From: Gammaproteobacteria bacterium
GTDB taxonomy: Bacteria > Pseudomonadota > Gammaproteobacteria > Arenicellales > JAOTYS01
Direction: 5' to 3'
Assembly: GCA_029861795.1 (NCBI GenBank)
Contig: JAOTYS010000093.1
Coordinates: forward strand, 1 to 12,381
Length of the DNA stretch: 12,381 nt
In this document: positions 1-5,585 of the stretch, in pieces
Position numbering within the stretch: position 1 is the stretch's first letter
Layout of the letters: each line of letters opens with the position of its first letter
Position numbers and translations under genes: made by a program
Notes under the pieces: generated by a model
What the model saw: only the letters and a program-made list of their open reading frames with translations
Told to the model about the DNA's origin: nothing
The model's database searches: none

Positions 1-156
1 ATGAGCTTCGCAACACCGTTCGGCTACCAGACGAATCTATTGATTCTGAGCACCGGCGGCTACCGCTTCGCGGACTTTCTGAGAGCAGGCGTCCCCCTTA
101 TCCTGATCCTGTGGATCGGGTTCTCAATCGTGCTGCCTGTATGGTATGGCATCTGA
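1..156 (+). CDS. SLC13/DASS-type anion permease, C-terminal end (partial)
   Basis: The frame is open from base 1 to the TGA at 154-156 and gives 51 residues. They match the last part of SLC13-family (divalent anion:Na+ symporter-like) permeases: an ATPFGYQTN segment, then a [15 protein letters not shown] segment, then one terminal hydrophobic helix (about residues 30-48). The ATPFGYQTN stretch corresponds to the second substrate/sodium-binding hairpin region conserved in this family. The ATG at base 1 is almost certainly an internal methionine because full family members have 400-600 residues, so the gene starts before the window. The product would be an inner-membrane transporter; the substrate cannot be told from this fragment. 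It is the left core-like neighbour of the tRNA-Gly island. Confidence 0.85.
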   Translation: MSFATPFGYQTNLLILSTGGYRFADFLRAGVPLILILWIGFSIVLPVWYGI

Positions 157-196
157 TCAGTAGCCTGTCACTGTATTTGTATCACCCAATCGCCTC

Positions 197-227
197 AGAA
201 TCGATTAGAATCGAATTACTCTCACTT
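197..227 (+). repeat. 31-bp tRNA-upstream repeat, copy 1
   Basis: This is the first of three near-identical 31-bp segments (the others are at 2436-2466 and 3610-3640). They share the pattern AGAATCG(N)3AGAATC(G/C) followed by AATTACTCTCACT. Here it lies about 42 bp before an intact tRNA-Gly, so it is probably part of the natural upstream or promoter region of that tRNA. The other copies mark places where the locus was duplicated or split. No convincing -35/-10 pair could be assigned in it. Confidence 0.7.
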
Positions 228-269
228 TTATGCTCACCGAGCTGTGGATGAGAGCTACCTCCCTGATAA

Positions 270-343
270 GCGGGTGTAGTTCAACGGTAGAACATCAGCT
301 TCCCAAGCTGAGAATGAGGGTTCGATTCCCTTCACCCGCTCCA
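270..343 (+). tRNA. tRNA-Gly (anticodon CCC)
   Basis: The sequence folds into a complete cloverleaf. The acceptor stem GCGGGTG pairs with CACCCGC, the anticodon stem TCAGC pairs with GCTGA around loop TTCCCAA (anticodon CCC at 302-304), and the T-arm loop is TTCGATT closed by GAGGG/CCCTT. The discriminator T at 340 is followed by an encoded CCA at 341-343. It closely resembles the gammaproteobacterial tRNA-Gly(CCC), as recalled from E. coli. Its last 25 bases are repeated exactly in the tRNA at 9286-9360, so this 3' end looks like one attachment site of an integrated island. A broken glycosyltransferase gene on the other strand ends inside it. Confidence 0.95.
319..343 (+). repeat. Candidate attachment site, left (tRNA-Gly 3' end)
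   Basis: These 25 bp run from the T-arm through the encoded CCA and are identical to 9336-9360, in direct orientation. Similarity stops sharply at the CCA and one base before the T-arm. This is the pattern left by tyrosine-recombinase integration into a tRNA 3' end, and the inference is that 344-9360 entered here. Two related tRNA genes could share a 3' end by descent, but the mismatches in the second tRNA argue for recombination. Confidence 0.6.
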
Positions 344-1413
344 AAGTTCACGATAGACCGACAAGGTCTGCTCAATAGTCTTACTGGTATGAAAATCTCG
401 CTGAATGCGCTGTTGCGCCTCGACGCCCATCTGCATGCAAGCCGACCTGTCCTCGTATAGTTGCAGGATGGCGTCAGCGATCGCCCGCGAGGAACCCGGC
501 GGGATAATCAAGCCTGACTTGCCATTTTCGATCAGCTCCGGGCTGCCGCCCGAGTTCGTAACGATGGGCGTTACGGCGTAGACCATTCCTTCGATGATCG
601 CCTTTGGCAGTCCTTCCCGTTTTAGTGCAGGCAAAATGCAGGCGTTGCAACTCGCCAGTACCTGGGGAGCGTCCTGGCGAAAACCCGTCAAATGAATACG
701 GTTTCTAAACGGGCTTGCTGCGATACTTCGCATCGTTTTACTGCTGCCGATTTGGCCGATCAGCAGAAAGTGAATGGCGGCATCCCGTGGCAGCAGCTTC
801 GCGGCTTCGATCAGGTACGGCAAACCCTTGCGTGGCCGCTCGTTGGCCGTGCAGCCAACGACAAAAGCATCTTGCGGAATGCCGAATTCCGACCGCGGCA
901 CGGCGGGCGCCTGGTACCAGCCCAGGTCATGACCCTTGTGAATGGTGATCGCTTTATCAGCCGGAAACCTCCACCACAAGAACTTCATGTTTACCAGGTA
1001 GCGGCGAATCGCGTCCGCAACGCAGATGATTTTGTCGACACGGGGGTGTAAATAGGTTGTCCACGATGCAGGATCGAAAACTGAAACATTCGCTTCGATA
1101 CCACGATAGGCGATGAACTTGACCTCCAGACCTTCGATGCACGCAAACCGTTGGAGACGGCCTTGTTGTTGAATGCATGCAGGATATGGAACTGACCGCT
1201 AACCAGCCGTTTGCGAATCTCCATCGTGCCGTGTCGGTCGATACGGCCCTTCAATCTCAACGAATGGACGTTCACGCCGCCATCGATCAGCTTTTGCCGG
1301 TGTGGGGCATCGTCCGGGCACATGACTTCGAGATTTACGCCGGCTTGCTTCAGACCGATAAACATCTTCGTTTCGGGCAAATCGCTGTGGGCGGTAACGG
1401 CCAGGACTCTCAT
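332..1413 (-). pseudogene. GT4-family glycosyltransferase, frameshifted
   Basis: Two minus-strand frames join into one GT-B fold glycosyltransferase of about 360 residues. The N-terminal part starts with MRVLAVTAHSDLPE at 1413 and runs to about 1141. The rest continues in the next frame from about 1138 (IEGLEVKFIAYRG) to the stop at 332-334. Restoring one base near 1139-1141 gives a continuous protein. The C-terminal half has the family 4 E-x7-E nucleotide-sugar motif (EGLPKAIIEGM) and a GGSPELIENGKSGLIIPP segment. An in-frame ATG at 1440 is also possible, but MRVLAV is the usual type of start. The last codons (W-S-G-stop) are read from the reverse complement of the tRNA-Gly 3' end, so the stop was created at the island junction. 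It would have acted on a lipopolysaccharide or exopolysaccharide in the cytoplasm. A sequencing error could mimic the frameshift. Confidence 0.8.
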
Positions 1414-1451
1414 TGGAAAATAATTACTTCTTTCCACCAACGGAAAAAAAC

Positions 1452-2198
1452 ATGCTGGATCAGATTAGTGTGGTCATCATCACCAGGAATGCGGCCGCGA
1501 CATTAGCCGATACACTGGAATCCACTAGCGGTTTTGCCGAGGTGCTAGTTTACGATAATGGTTCCGACGACGCGACATTGCAGATTGCACAGGCGCATGA
1601 AAATGTCTCACTTCACCAGGGTGAATTCATAGGGTTCGGCCCGACAAAAAACCATGCCGTGTCGCTCGCCAGGCACGACTGGGTCCTGTCACTGGATGCA
1701 GATGAGGAAATTTCGCCCGAGCTAAAGCGGTATTTGCAACAATGGATGCCGGCGAGCGCTAACAGTGTAGGAGTCATTCGCCGCGACAACTACCTGATGG
1801 GAAAACTCGTTGACAAAGGTGGCTGGGGGGCAGACTGGTTGGTGCGATTGTTCAACCGAAATAGCCATCGTTTTAATGACAATGCAGTGCACGAATCCGT
1901 GCCGATGACTGCGGCTTCGGAACGCGAAAACATACCTTTCCCTATCCGGCACAATGCGGATCTGCAGCTGGGGTAGTTTCTGACAAAAATCGATCGATAT
2001 TCGGAAATTCGCCGGCAAACAAGTCACAGGACGTTTCATCCTTTATTGATTGTCTTGCGAAGCCTGTTCGCGTTTTTCAGGAGTTACGTGCTCAAAGGTG
2101 GCGTTCTGGCCGGTTGGCGTGGATTGGTCATTGCCTGGAACGACTCCAACGGCGTGTTGTTCAAGTACATGAAGATATATGCCGATCAAAACCGTTGA
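1452..2198 (+). pseudogene. GT2-family (LPS-core-type) glycosyltransferase with internal amber codon
   Basis: The frame from ATG 1452 encodes a GT-A glycosyltransferase. It shows the N-terminal segment ISVVIITRNAAATL, then DNGSDD, then the metal-binding DxD region SLDADEE (residues 81-86), then RRDNYLMGK and a VHES segment. This order is typical of the WaaE/KdtX-like group of LPS inner-core transferases. A TAG at 1974-1976 (codon 175) interrupts it. The same frame then continues with clearly homologous C-terminal sequence (FLTKIDRYSE, LRSLFAFFRSYVLKGG, GVLFKYMKIYADQNR) to the TGA at 2196-2198, for 248 codons in all. A CAG to TAG change explains it, since glutamine fits there. The gene is divergent from the frameshifted GT4 gene with about 38 bp between the starts. 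A longer start at 1413 would overlap that gene and is less likely. Confidence 0.85.
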
Positions 2199-2217
2199 AC
2201 CCACCAACTGAAATCTT

Positions 2218-2352
2218 GTGCAAAACAAGCAGCAAGCCACGACCAGCCGCCGTCGTCATATAGCCTGGGTCGTTACGGGATTCTTCGCAGTACTGTTGCT
2301 GATCGTATCGCGTCGACACTTCGTCGGCAGGTTTCATCGGTTTTTTTGGTAG
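2218..2352 (+). CDS. Possible 44-residue membrane peptide, unrecognised
   Basis: A GTG-initiated frame 19 bp after the GT2 pseudogene encodes 44 residues. It has a basic N-terminus (KQQ...SRRRH), a hydrophobic stretch at about residues 16-31, and a basic, aromatic tail ending in FFW. No clear Shine-Dalgarno sequence precedes the GTG. It could be a small membrane protein or the N-terminal stump of a larger membrane-anchored gene lost during the rearrangements. The family is not recognised. Confidence 0.25.
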   Translation: MQNKQQATTSRRRHIAWVVTGFFAVLLLIVSRRHFVGRFHRFFW

Positions 2353-2435
2353 ACCCTGTTGGCGCCGAACACATCCCGGATTGTCTGGCCGGGGGGTGGG
2401 CCGCGCGAGCCAGGTTTCGCTTCTCCAATCGCCCC
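2353..2435. other. Short stretch without a recognised gene
   Basis: About 80 bp of GC-rich sequence lies between the small frame and the tRNA-upstream repeat. It includes a run of seven G around 2391. Nothing else is recognisable. The last ten bases (CCAATCGCCC) resemble the sequence just before copy 1 of the repeat, so homology to the tRNA locus probably begins near 2425. Confidence 0.4.
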
Positions 2436-2466
2436 AGAATCGCTCAGAATCGAATTACTCTCACTC
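2436..2466 (+). repeat. 31-bp tRNA-upstream repeat, copy 2
   Basis: This copy differs from copy 1 (197-227) at only a few positions. It is followed, with about the same spacing (42 bp), by a tRNA-Gly 5' half. The sequence between repeat and tRNA also aligns with copy 1 (the shared stretch includes ATGAGAGCTA and CTCCCTGAT). The whole tRNA upstream region was therefore duplicated, not just the short repeat. Confidence 0.7.
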
Positions 2467-2508
2467 TTGTGCTGATTGGGCTGCGCATGAGAGCTAACTC
2501 CCTGATTA

Positions 2509-2545
2509 GCAGGTGTCGCTCAATGGTAGGACATCAGCTTCCCAA
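2509..2545 (+). pseudogene. tRNA-Gly(CCC) 5' half, truncated after the anticodon loop
   Basis: The sequence starting GCAGGTGTCGCTCAATGG aligns with positions 1-37 of the intact tRNA at 270, through ACATCAGCTTCCCAA. Homology stops right after the anticodon loop; the following bases do not pair to close the anticodon stem, and no T-arm or CCA follows. It cannot make a tRNA. The break at the anticodon loop fits a recombination crossover there, as used by some tRNA-targeting integrases. It marks the boundary between island layers A and B. Confidence 0.75.
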
Positions 2546-2778
2546 TCGGAGTCGCTGAGTTGGCCACTGACGTAACCGCTTGATTTCCTTGGTCCTGAGA
2601 CCACCAGTTTCAACAAGTTATTTCACCCAAAAGTAACCAGCTGATTCCGGCAGGCGTTCTGAGTATGCTCAGTTAGAGCTTCACTAGAACAGCGCATTTA
2701 ACGCCATCTCCAGACAACGGAGCAGGTGAAGGAAGCTAGTTCAGTGATGTACTGGTGGTGTGTCATTATTGCCTGATC
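2546..2778. other. Non-coding stretch upstream of the SDR gene
   Basis: No convincing gene is present. Two small inverted repeats can be seen: TGGTC-CTGA-GACCA at 2590-2603 and CTGAG-TATG-CTCAG at 2659-2672. Neither is followed by a T tract. The stretch presumably holds the SDR promoter, but no clear -35/-10 pair could be picked. Confidence 0.35.
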
Positions 2779-2794
2779 TCAGACGATCGTCTGA
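2779..2794. promoter_or_regulatory. 16-bp perfect palindrome upstream of SDR, candidate operator
   Basis: TCAGACGATCGTCTGA reads the same on both strands. It ends 23 bp before the GTG start of the SDR gene and 9 bp before its Shine-Dalgarno sequence. The size and position suit a dimeric repressor site, but no regulator gene lies next to it. The role is inferred from position only. Confidence 0.4.
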
Positions 2795-2817
2795 TAACAA
2801 CTTGGGAGGCGCCACCT

Positions 2818-3579
2818 GTGAAAAGACTTGTTGCATGTTTTCTGCTCACAATTGCAGCTGGACCAAATGCGGTCCCTTCGATGGCGTCTGAGATCAACGA
2901 ACCATCACCGGTCGTTCTGATTACCGGCGCCAACCGTGGCCTCGGCTTCGAGTTAGCGCGGCAATACACCGAGGCGGGCTGGCAGGTCATCGGTACGGCA
3001 CGCAGGCCGGATTCTGCGACAGACCTCAGGGGGCTTGGGGAAATCGTTCTGCAGCTCGATGTGACCGACGCCCACAGCGTCGCCCAACTGGCTTCAGAAC
3101 TCGACGGGCAGCCGATTGACCTGTTAATCAACAATGCTGGAATCCTGCCGATGATGGACACCTTACCCGAAGCCGATATCGCAACGGTTGAGAAAGTTCT
3201 CGATGTCAATGTGCTGGGACCGATGCGAGTAACCCAGGCACTGCTACCAAACCTATTGGCGGGTGACCGGAAAACCATCGTCAATATGACTAGTGGGCTG
3301 GGCAGCTTGACACTGAACCAGTCTGGTCGGTTTTATGGGTACCGCGAAAGCAAGGCTGCGCTGAACATGTTTTCCAAATCGTTGGGAATCGAACTGCGAG
3401 ACCAGGGATTCATCGTGGTGGCTATGAATCCGGGTTGGGTGCAAACGGATATGGGCGGTAAGGATGCGCCGCTGACACCGGAGCAGTCGGTGAGCGGTAT
3501 TCGGTCGGTGATCGGCGATCTCACTGTAGAGGACACCGGCACGCTTCGGGTTTACAGCGGAGAGCGAGAACCCTGGTAG
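2818..3579 (+). CDS. Exported short-chain dehydrogenase/reductase (SDR)
   Basis: This is a classical Rossmann-fold SDR, an NAD(P)-dependent oxidoreductase of unknown substrate. From the GTG start it has 253 residues. The cofactor motif TGANRGLG is at residues 36-43, NNAG at 105-108, the catalytic serine at 159 (NMTSG), and the catalytic YRESK (Tyr175, Lys179) follows. GTG 2818 was chosen because GGGAGG at 2804-2809 lies 8 bp upstream; the same frame is open earlier (to 2755) but has no such site. With this start, residues 1-24 form a signal peptide: VKR, a hydrophobic core LVACFLLTIAAG, then VPSMA before the mature part. Export to the periplasm is unusual for an enzyme that needs NAD(P). It stands alone as layer B, and a 16-bp palindrome precedes it. 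Confidence 0.85.
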   Translation: MKRLVACFLLTIAAGPNAVPSMASEINEPSPVVLITGANRGLGFELARQYTEAGWQVIGTARRPDSATDLRGLGEIVLQLDVTDAHSVAQLASELDGQPIDLLINNAGILPMMDTLPEADIATVEKVLDVNVLGPMRVTQALLPNLLAGDRKTIVNMTSGLGSLTLNQSGRFYGYRESKAALNMFSKSLGIELRDQGFIVVAMNPGWVQTDMGGKDAPLTPEQSVSGIRSVIGDLTVEDTGTLRVYSGEREPW

Positions 3580-3609
3580 CTAGGGCGGAACGGTCTATTT
3601 GTACAATGT

Positions 3610-3640
3610 GGAATCGCTTAGAATCCAATTACTCTCACTT
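3610..3640 (+). repeat. 31-bp tRNA-upstream repeat, copy 3
   Basis: This copy matches copy 1 (197-227) at nearly every base. Similarity to the tRNA locus may begin slightly earlier (TATTTGTA at about 3596). It ends exactly where the 164-bp inverted repeat begins, and its matching tRNA-Gly 5' half is 5.5 kb away at 9164. The 3641-9161 module therefore appears to have been inserted between a tRNA upstream region and its tRNA. Confidence 0.65.
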
Positions 3641-3666
3641 TATCGCATTGCCAATAGTGTACCTAC

Positions 3667-3681
3667 GGTTCTGACAGAACC
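3667..3681. promoter_or_regulatory. GGTTCTGACAGAACC palindrome, candidate operator (left)
   Basis: This is a 7+1+7 bp perfect inverted repeat that ends 43 bp upstream of the TATAAT box of the methyltransferase gene. The second arm of the terminal repeat keeps it at 9121-9135 with one substitution next to the centre that leaves six-base half-sites intact. An activator site is possible given the weak -35 region. Confidence 0.4.
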
Positions 3682-3724
3682 CAATAATCACTCGGTAGGG
3701 GAATGGTATTGGAGTGACAACCTG

Positions 3725-3730
3725 TATAAT
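3725..3730 (+). promoter_or_regulatory. -10 box TATAAT, methyltransferase promoter
   Basis: A perfect -10 hexamer lies 47 bp upstream of the ATG at 3778, and the right arm keeps it at 9072-9077. No good -35 hexamer sits 16-18 bp upstream; TTGGAG at 3709 is too close for this box. Transcription from it would begin close to A3737, the first base of the upstream ORF. An alternative pairing of TTGGAG with TGTAAA (3732-3737) has correct spacing but poor hexamers. Confidence 0.45.
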
Positions 3731-3736
3731 GTGTAA

Positions 3737-3781
3737 ATGCTTCTTTGCTTAAGATACAAACTGGAGTCCACACCCAAATGA
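3737..3781 (+). CDS. 14-residue upstream leader ORF, coupled to methyltransferase gene
   Basis: ATG 3737 opens a 14-codon frame, MLLCLRYKLESTPK, whose TGA (3779-3781) overlaps the methyltransferase ATG (3778-3780) as ATGA. The equivalent frame in the right repeat arm encodes MFLCLRYRLESTPE with the same overlap. Of five base differences between the two, two are synonymous (TTA/CTA Leu, AGA/CGA Arg) and one is Lys/Arg, while the alternative frame over the same bases shows more radical changes. Such coupling would let ribosomes finishing the leader restart on the main gene. If transcription starts at about 3737, the leader would be read from a leaderless mRNA. Two copies are little evidence, so its translation is a hypothesis. 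Confidence 0.4.
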   Translation: MLLCLRYKLESTPK

Positions 3782-4794
3782 ATGTTTCGTCAGACGATAG
3801 TACGTTAGAAAACTTAGAAATATTTTGCTGCCCAAAGTGTAACGGCGAACTATTCTACGAAAATAGCAGTTTCAAGTGTACTAACTGCGAGCAGCCTTAT
3901 GAAGTCATCGATGGCATACCAATGTTATTTTGGCCCAATGAATGGGACGCATCCAAAGAAGACGTTACAGAAAAAATGAAATCATTTTATGAGAAAACAC
4001 CTTTTCCAAATTATGATGATTTTGATAGTGCAGCAAGTTTACTTGACAAAGCCCGACAAGGTATCTTTGCGAAATTGTTGGATGACCAGGTTCCATTCAA
4101 TACTCGAATTTTGGAATGCGGTTGTGGGACTGGCCAGTTAACAAATTTCTTATCTATAGCGAACAGAAATACCATCGGAACAGATATTTGTCTAAATTCA
4201 CTGAATTTGGCACAGACATTCAAAACCAAAAACAATCTAAAACGGGCACAGTTCTATCAAATGAATTTATTTAAACCCTGTTTCAAACCAGAGAGCTTTG
4301 ATTTGGTTATTTCGAATGGTGTTCTTCACCATACCAGTGATCCATTCTTAGCTTTTAAGTCTATAGCTACTCTAGTAAAACCAAAAGGGTACATTTTGAT
4401 CGGCCTCTACCACAAAACTGGCCGATTAATCACTGATTTGAGACGATTTATCTTCAATGTTACAAAAGATAAATTGAAATTTCTGGATCCTCGGACGATC
4501 AGCGAAGATATTAGCGAGGCCAAGAGGCGTGCCTGGTTCATGGACCAGTACAAAAATCCTCACGAATCTAAGCATACAGTTGGTGAGGTTTGTCAGTGGC
4601 TAGAAGAAACTGATTTTCAATTCATTAGTAGTTTGCCGAAGACAAAACCATTCATCGGGGTTGACGAATCGACGAAATTATTTAGGCGAGAGGAATTGGG
4701 AAATCTGATGCAACGATTTGTTGTCGATATTGGAATGGTATTTACAGGCCCGAAAGAAGGCGGTTTTTTTATCGTCATTGCAAAGAAGAAATAA
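3778..4794 (+). CDS. SAM-dependent methyltransferase with N-terminal zinc ribbon
   Basis: The product has 338 residues. Residues 16-52 form a Trm112-like zinc ribbon with paired cysteines CPKC (18-21) and CTNC (34-37), followed by the typical YEVIDGIPMLFWP segment. A class I methyltransferase domain follows, with SAM motif I ILECGCGTG (111-119), the motif II region IGTDI, and FDLVISNGVLHHTSDP (about 174-189). The C-terminal 120 residues are helical and not assigned. ATG 3778 has GGAG 11 bp upstream; a TTG at 3745 in the same frame is less likely because that stretch evolves better in the leader-ORF frame. Members of this type often sit in surface-polysaccharide or natural-product loci; the substrate is unknown. 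Base composition is markedly more AT-rich than its neighbours. The first nine codons match those of the SGNH gene at the other end of the module. Confidence 0.85.
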   Translation: MNVSSDDSTLENLEIFCCPKCNGELFYENSSFKCTNCEQPYEVIDGIPMLFWPNEWDASKEDVTEKMKSFYEKTPFPNYDDFDSAASLLDKARQGIFAKLLDDQVPFNTRILECGCGTGQLTNFLSIANRNTIGTDICLNSLNLAQTFKTKNNLKRAQFYQMNLFKPCFKPESFDLVISNGVLHHTSDPFLAFKSIATLVKPKGYILIGLYHKTGRLITDLRRFIFNVTKDKLKFLDPRTISEDISEAKRRAWFMDQYKNPHESKHTVGEVCQWLEETDFQFISSLPKTKPFIGVDESTKLFRREELGNLMQRFVVDIGMVFTGPKEGGFFIVIAKKK

Positions 4795-4808
4795 AGTTGT
4801 ACTCAAAC

Positions 4809-4901
4809 TCATTCGCCCAGTATATCCCGAAAAATCTCTCGCACTACACGCATTGACGCATCCGGGCGCACGATGCGGTACTCAATAGCCTTTTTGTCGT
4901 T
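4809..4901 (-). pseudogene. Possible PAS-domain remnant
   Basis: On the minus strand the frame ending at the TGA 4809-4811 reads NDKKAIEYRIVRPD followed by ASMRVVREIF. This resembles the end of a PAS domain, where EYRIVRPDGSxRW is common. There is no start, no upstream sensory domain and no output domain. It looks like debris of a signalling gene left between the two convergent gene sets. The match is by eye on about 25 residues. Confidence 0.3.
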
Positions 4902-4918
4902 CTTTCTGGATGGGTGGA

Positions 4919-4941
4919 ATCATGGCTGAGTCAACCATGAT
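4919..4941. repeat. 23-bp near-perfect palindrome
   Basis: ATCATGG at the left is mirrored by CCATGAT at the right around the central palindrome TGAGTCA. Apart from the centre base only one pair (C/A) fails to match. It lies between the convergent methyltransferase gene and the minus-strand operon. There is no T tract, so it is a poor terminator; a protein-binding or recombination site is possible. Confidence 0.5.
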
Positions 4942-4965
4942 TGAGAAAGATGCGAATGCTCATTG

Positions 4966-4990
4966 GCTACCGGATGTATTGTCCGGCAGC
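4966..4990 (-). terminator. Hairpin downstream of the DUF5989-type gene
   Basis: GCTACCGGA pairs with TCCGGCAGC across a 7-base loop, with one G-U pair on the minus-strand transcript, 18 bp after the stop at 5009. No U tract follows in the minus direction, so it may stabilise the operon's 3' end or work as a weak terminator rather than a standard intrinsic one. Confidence 0.3.
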
Positions 4991-5008
4991 AACGAGATCG
5001 ACGATTGC

Positions 5009-5161
5009 TTAGAAAAGCGTATAGATAAATGGTGCTACGGCAGAGCCCTCGGAGAGAACAATCAATCCGCCCAGCAGAAGCATGACGATGATAATGGGGG
5101 CCATCCAGAATTTCTTCCGCACCTTCATGAAATCCCAGAGATCTTTCAGAAAATCCAACAT
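5009..5161 (-). CDS. DUF5989-type 50-residue membrane protein
   Basis: This small gene begins at ATG 5161 and ends at TAA 5009-5011. It encodes 50 residues: a charged, amphipathic N-terminus (MLDFLKDLWDFMKVRKKFW), one membrane helix (about residues 20-37, PIIIVMLLLGGLIVL) and a short tail SEGSAVAPFIYTLF. This is the length and pattern of the DUF5989 family, which is commonly found right after SxtJ-type genes next to carbamoyltransferases. Its start shares one base with the stop of the SxtJ-type gene (TAATG), so translation is coupled. The family function is unknown; a role as a small partner of SxtJ at the membrane is inferred from the constant linkage. Confidence 0.85.
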   Translation of the reverse strand: MLDFLKDLWDFMKVRKKFWMAPIIIVMLLLGGLIVLSEGSAVAPFIYTLF

Positions 5162-5583
5162 TAGAATGGCCTCTCGATACGTTTTCGCTCGGTCTTATGG
5201 CTGGGTACCCGGTAGCTTGACGCTTTGTCCAACAGCTTGCGGTGCAACGGGTCCCTGGAGAATACCTTCATGACAAGCGCAGTTGGCGTGATGATCAGAT
5301 AGAAGACTGCACCCATTATAACAGGTGTGGTGATTTTGCTCATCTTCAGGCCAAAGCGCATCCAGATCCTGTAAACCGGCTGCAGCGACATGGGCACGGC
5401 CAGCGCCATCAGTGAAATTACAGCAAACAAGATCCAGGGCCACCAGACCAGGCCCAGTTCAAGCAGCCAGGGGAAGAAAAGACCGAAGATGACGGCGATG
5501 ATTGCACCGCTGGTCAGACCGAACTCTCTCAGTTCTTTGCGGTCGAGTTCTGGAAAAAGATGTTTATGCGTGTCGGTGGCCAT
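5161..5583 (-). CDS. SxtJ-family membrane protein
   Basis: The product has 140 residues from ATG 5583. A charged N-terminus (PELDRKELREFG) is followed by three predicted membrane helices at about 22-44, 46-66 and 84-106. The conserved tail contains FSRDPLHRKL, ASSYRVP and a basic end (RKRIERPF). The pattern matches the SxtJ family, named from saxitoxin clusters but widespread beside carbamoyltransferases in surface-glycan loci. The biochemical role is not established. A TTG at 5589 would add two residues, but the ATG sits 2 bp after the carbamoyltransferase stop and is preferred. The tight spacing on both sides places it in one operon with the genes before and after it. Confidence 0.85.
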   Translation of the reverse strand: MATDTHKHLFPELDRKELREFGLTSGAIIAVIFGLFFPWLLELGLVWWPWILFAVISLMALAVPMSLQPVYRIWMRFGLKMSKITTPVIMGAVFYLIITPTALVMKVFSRDPLHRKLLDKASSYRVPSHKTERKRIERPF

Positions 5584-5585
5584 GA

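Larger units (their letters stand above)
3641..3804 (+). repeat. 164-bp terminal inverted repeat, left copy
   Basis: This is the left arm of an inverted repeat whose other arm is 8998-9161. Hand alignment without gaps gives 13 mismatches in about 163 positions (about 92% identity). The outermost bases read TATCGCATTG and are mirrored by CAATGCGATA at the right end. The arm contains a palindrome, a TATAAT box, a short upstream ORF, GGAG, and the start plus nine codons of the methyltransferase gene. Homology stops abruptly inside the coding region. Confidence 0.9.

Noticed and set aside
230..460. Open frame of 76 codons on the plus strand
   Set aside because: It runs straight through the tRNA-Gly gene and into the antisense of the GT4 gene, and has no protein-like features.
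2590..2672. Small hairpins at 2590-2603 and 2659-2672 as regulatory elements
   Set aside because: The stems have only five pairs and no supporting context; such repeats are expected by chance in a stretch this long.
3745..3777. TTG start extending the methyltransferase by 11 residues (and the mirrored TTG at 9057 for the SGNH gene)
   Set aside because: The ATG has GGAG upstream in both copies, and the extra residues change more radically between copies than the overlapping leader ORF does.
4910..5273. Plus-strand frames across the DUF5989-type gene
   Set aside because: They are antisense to a compact, recognisable small membrane protein gene and have no family features themselves.
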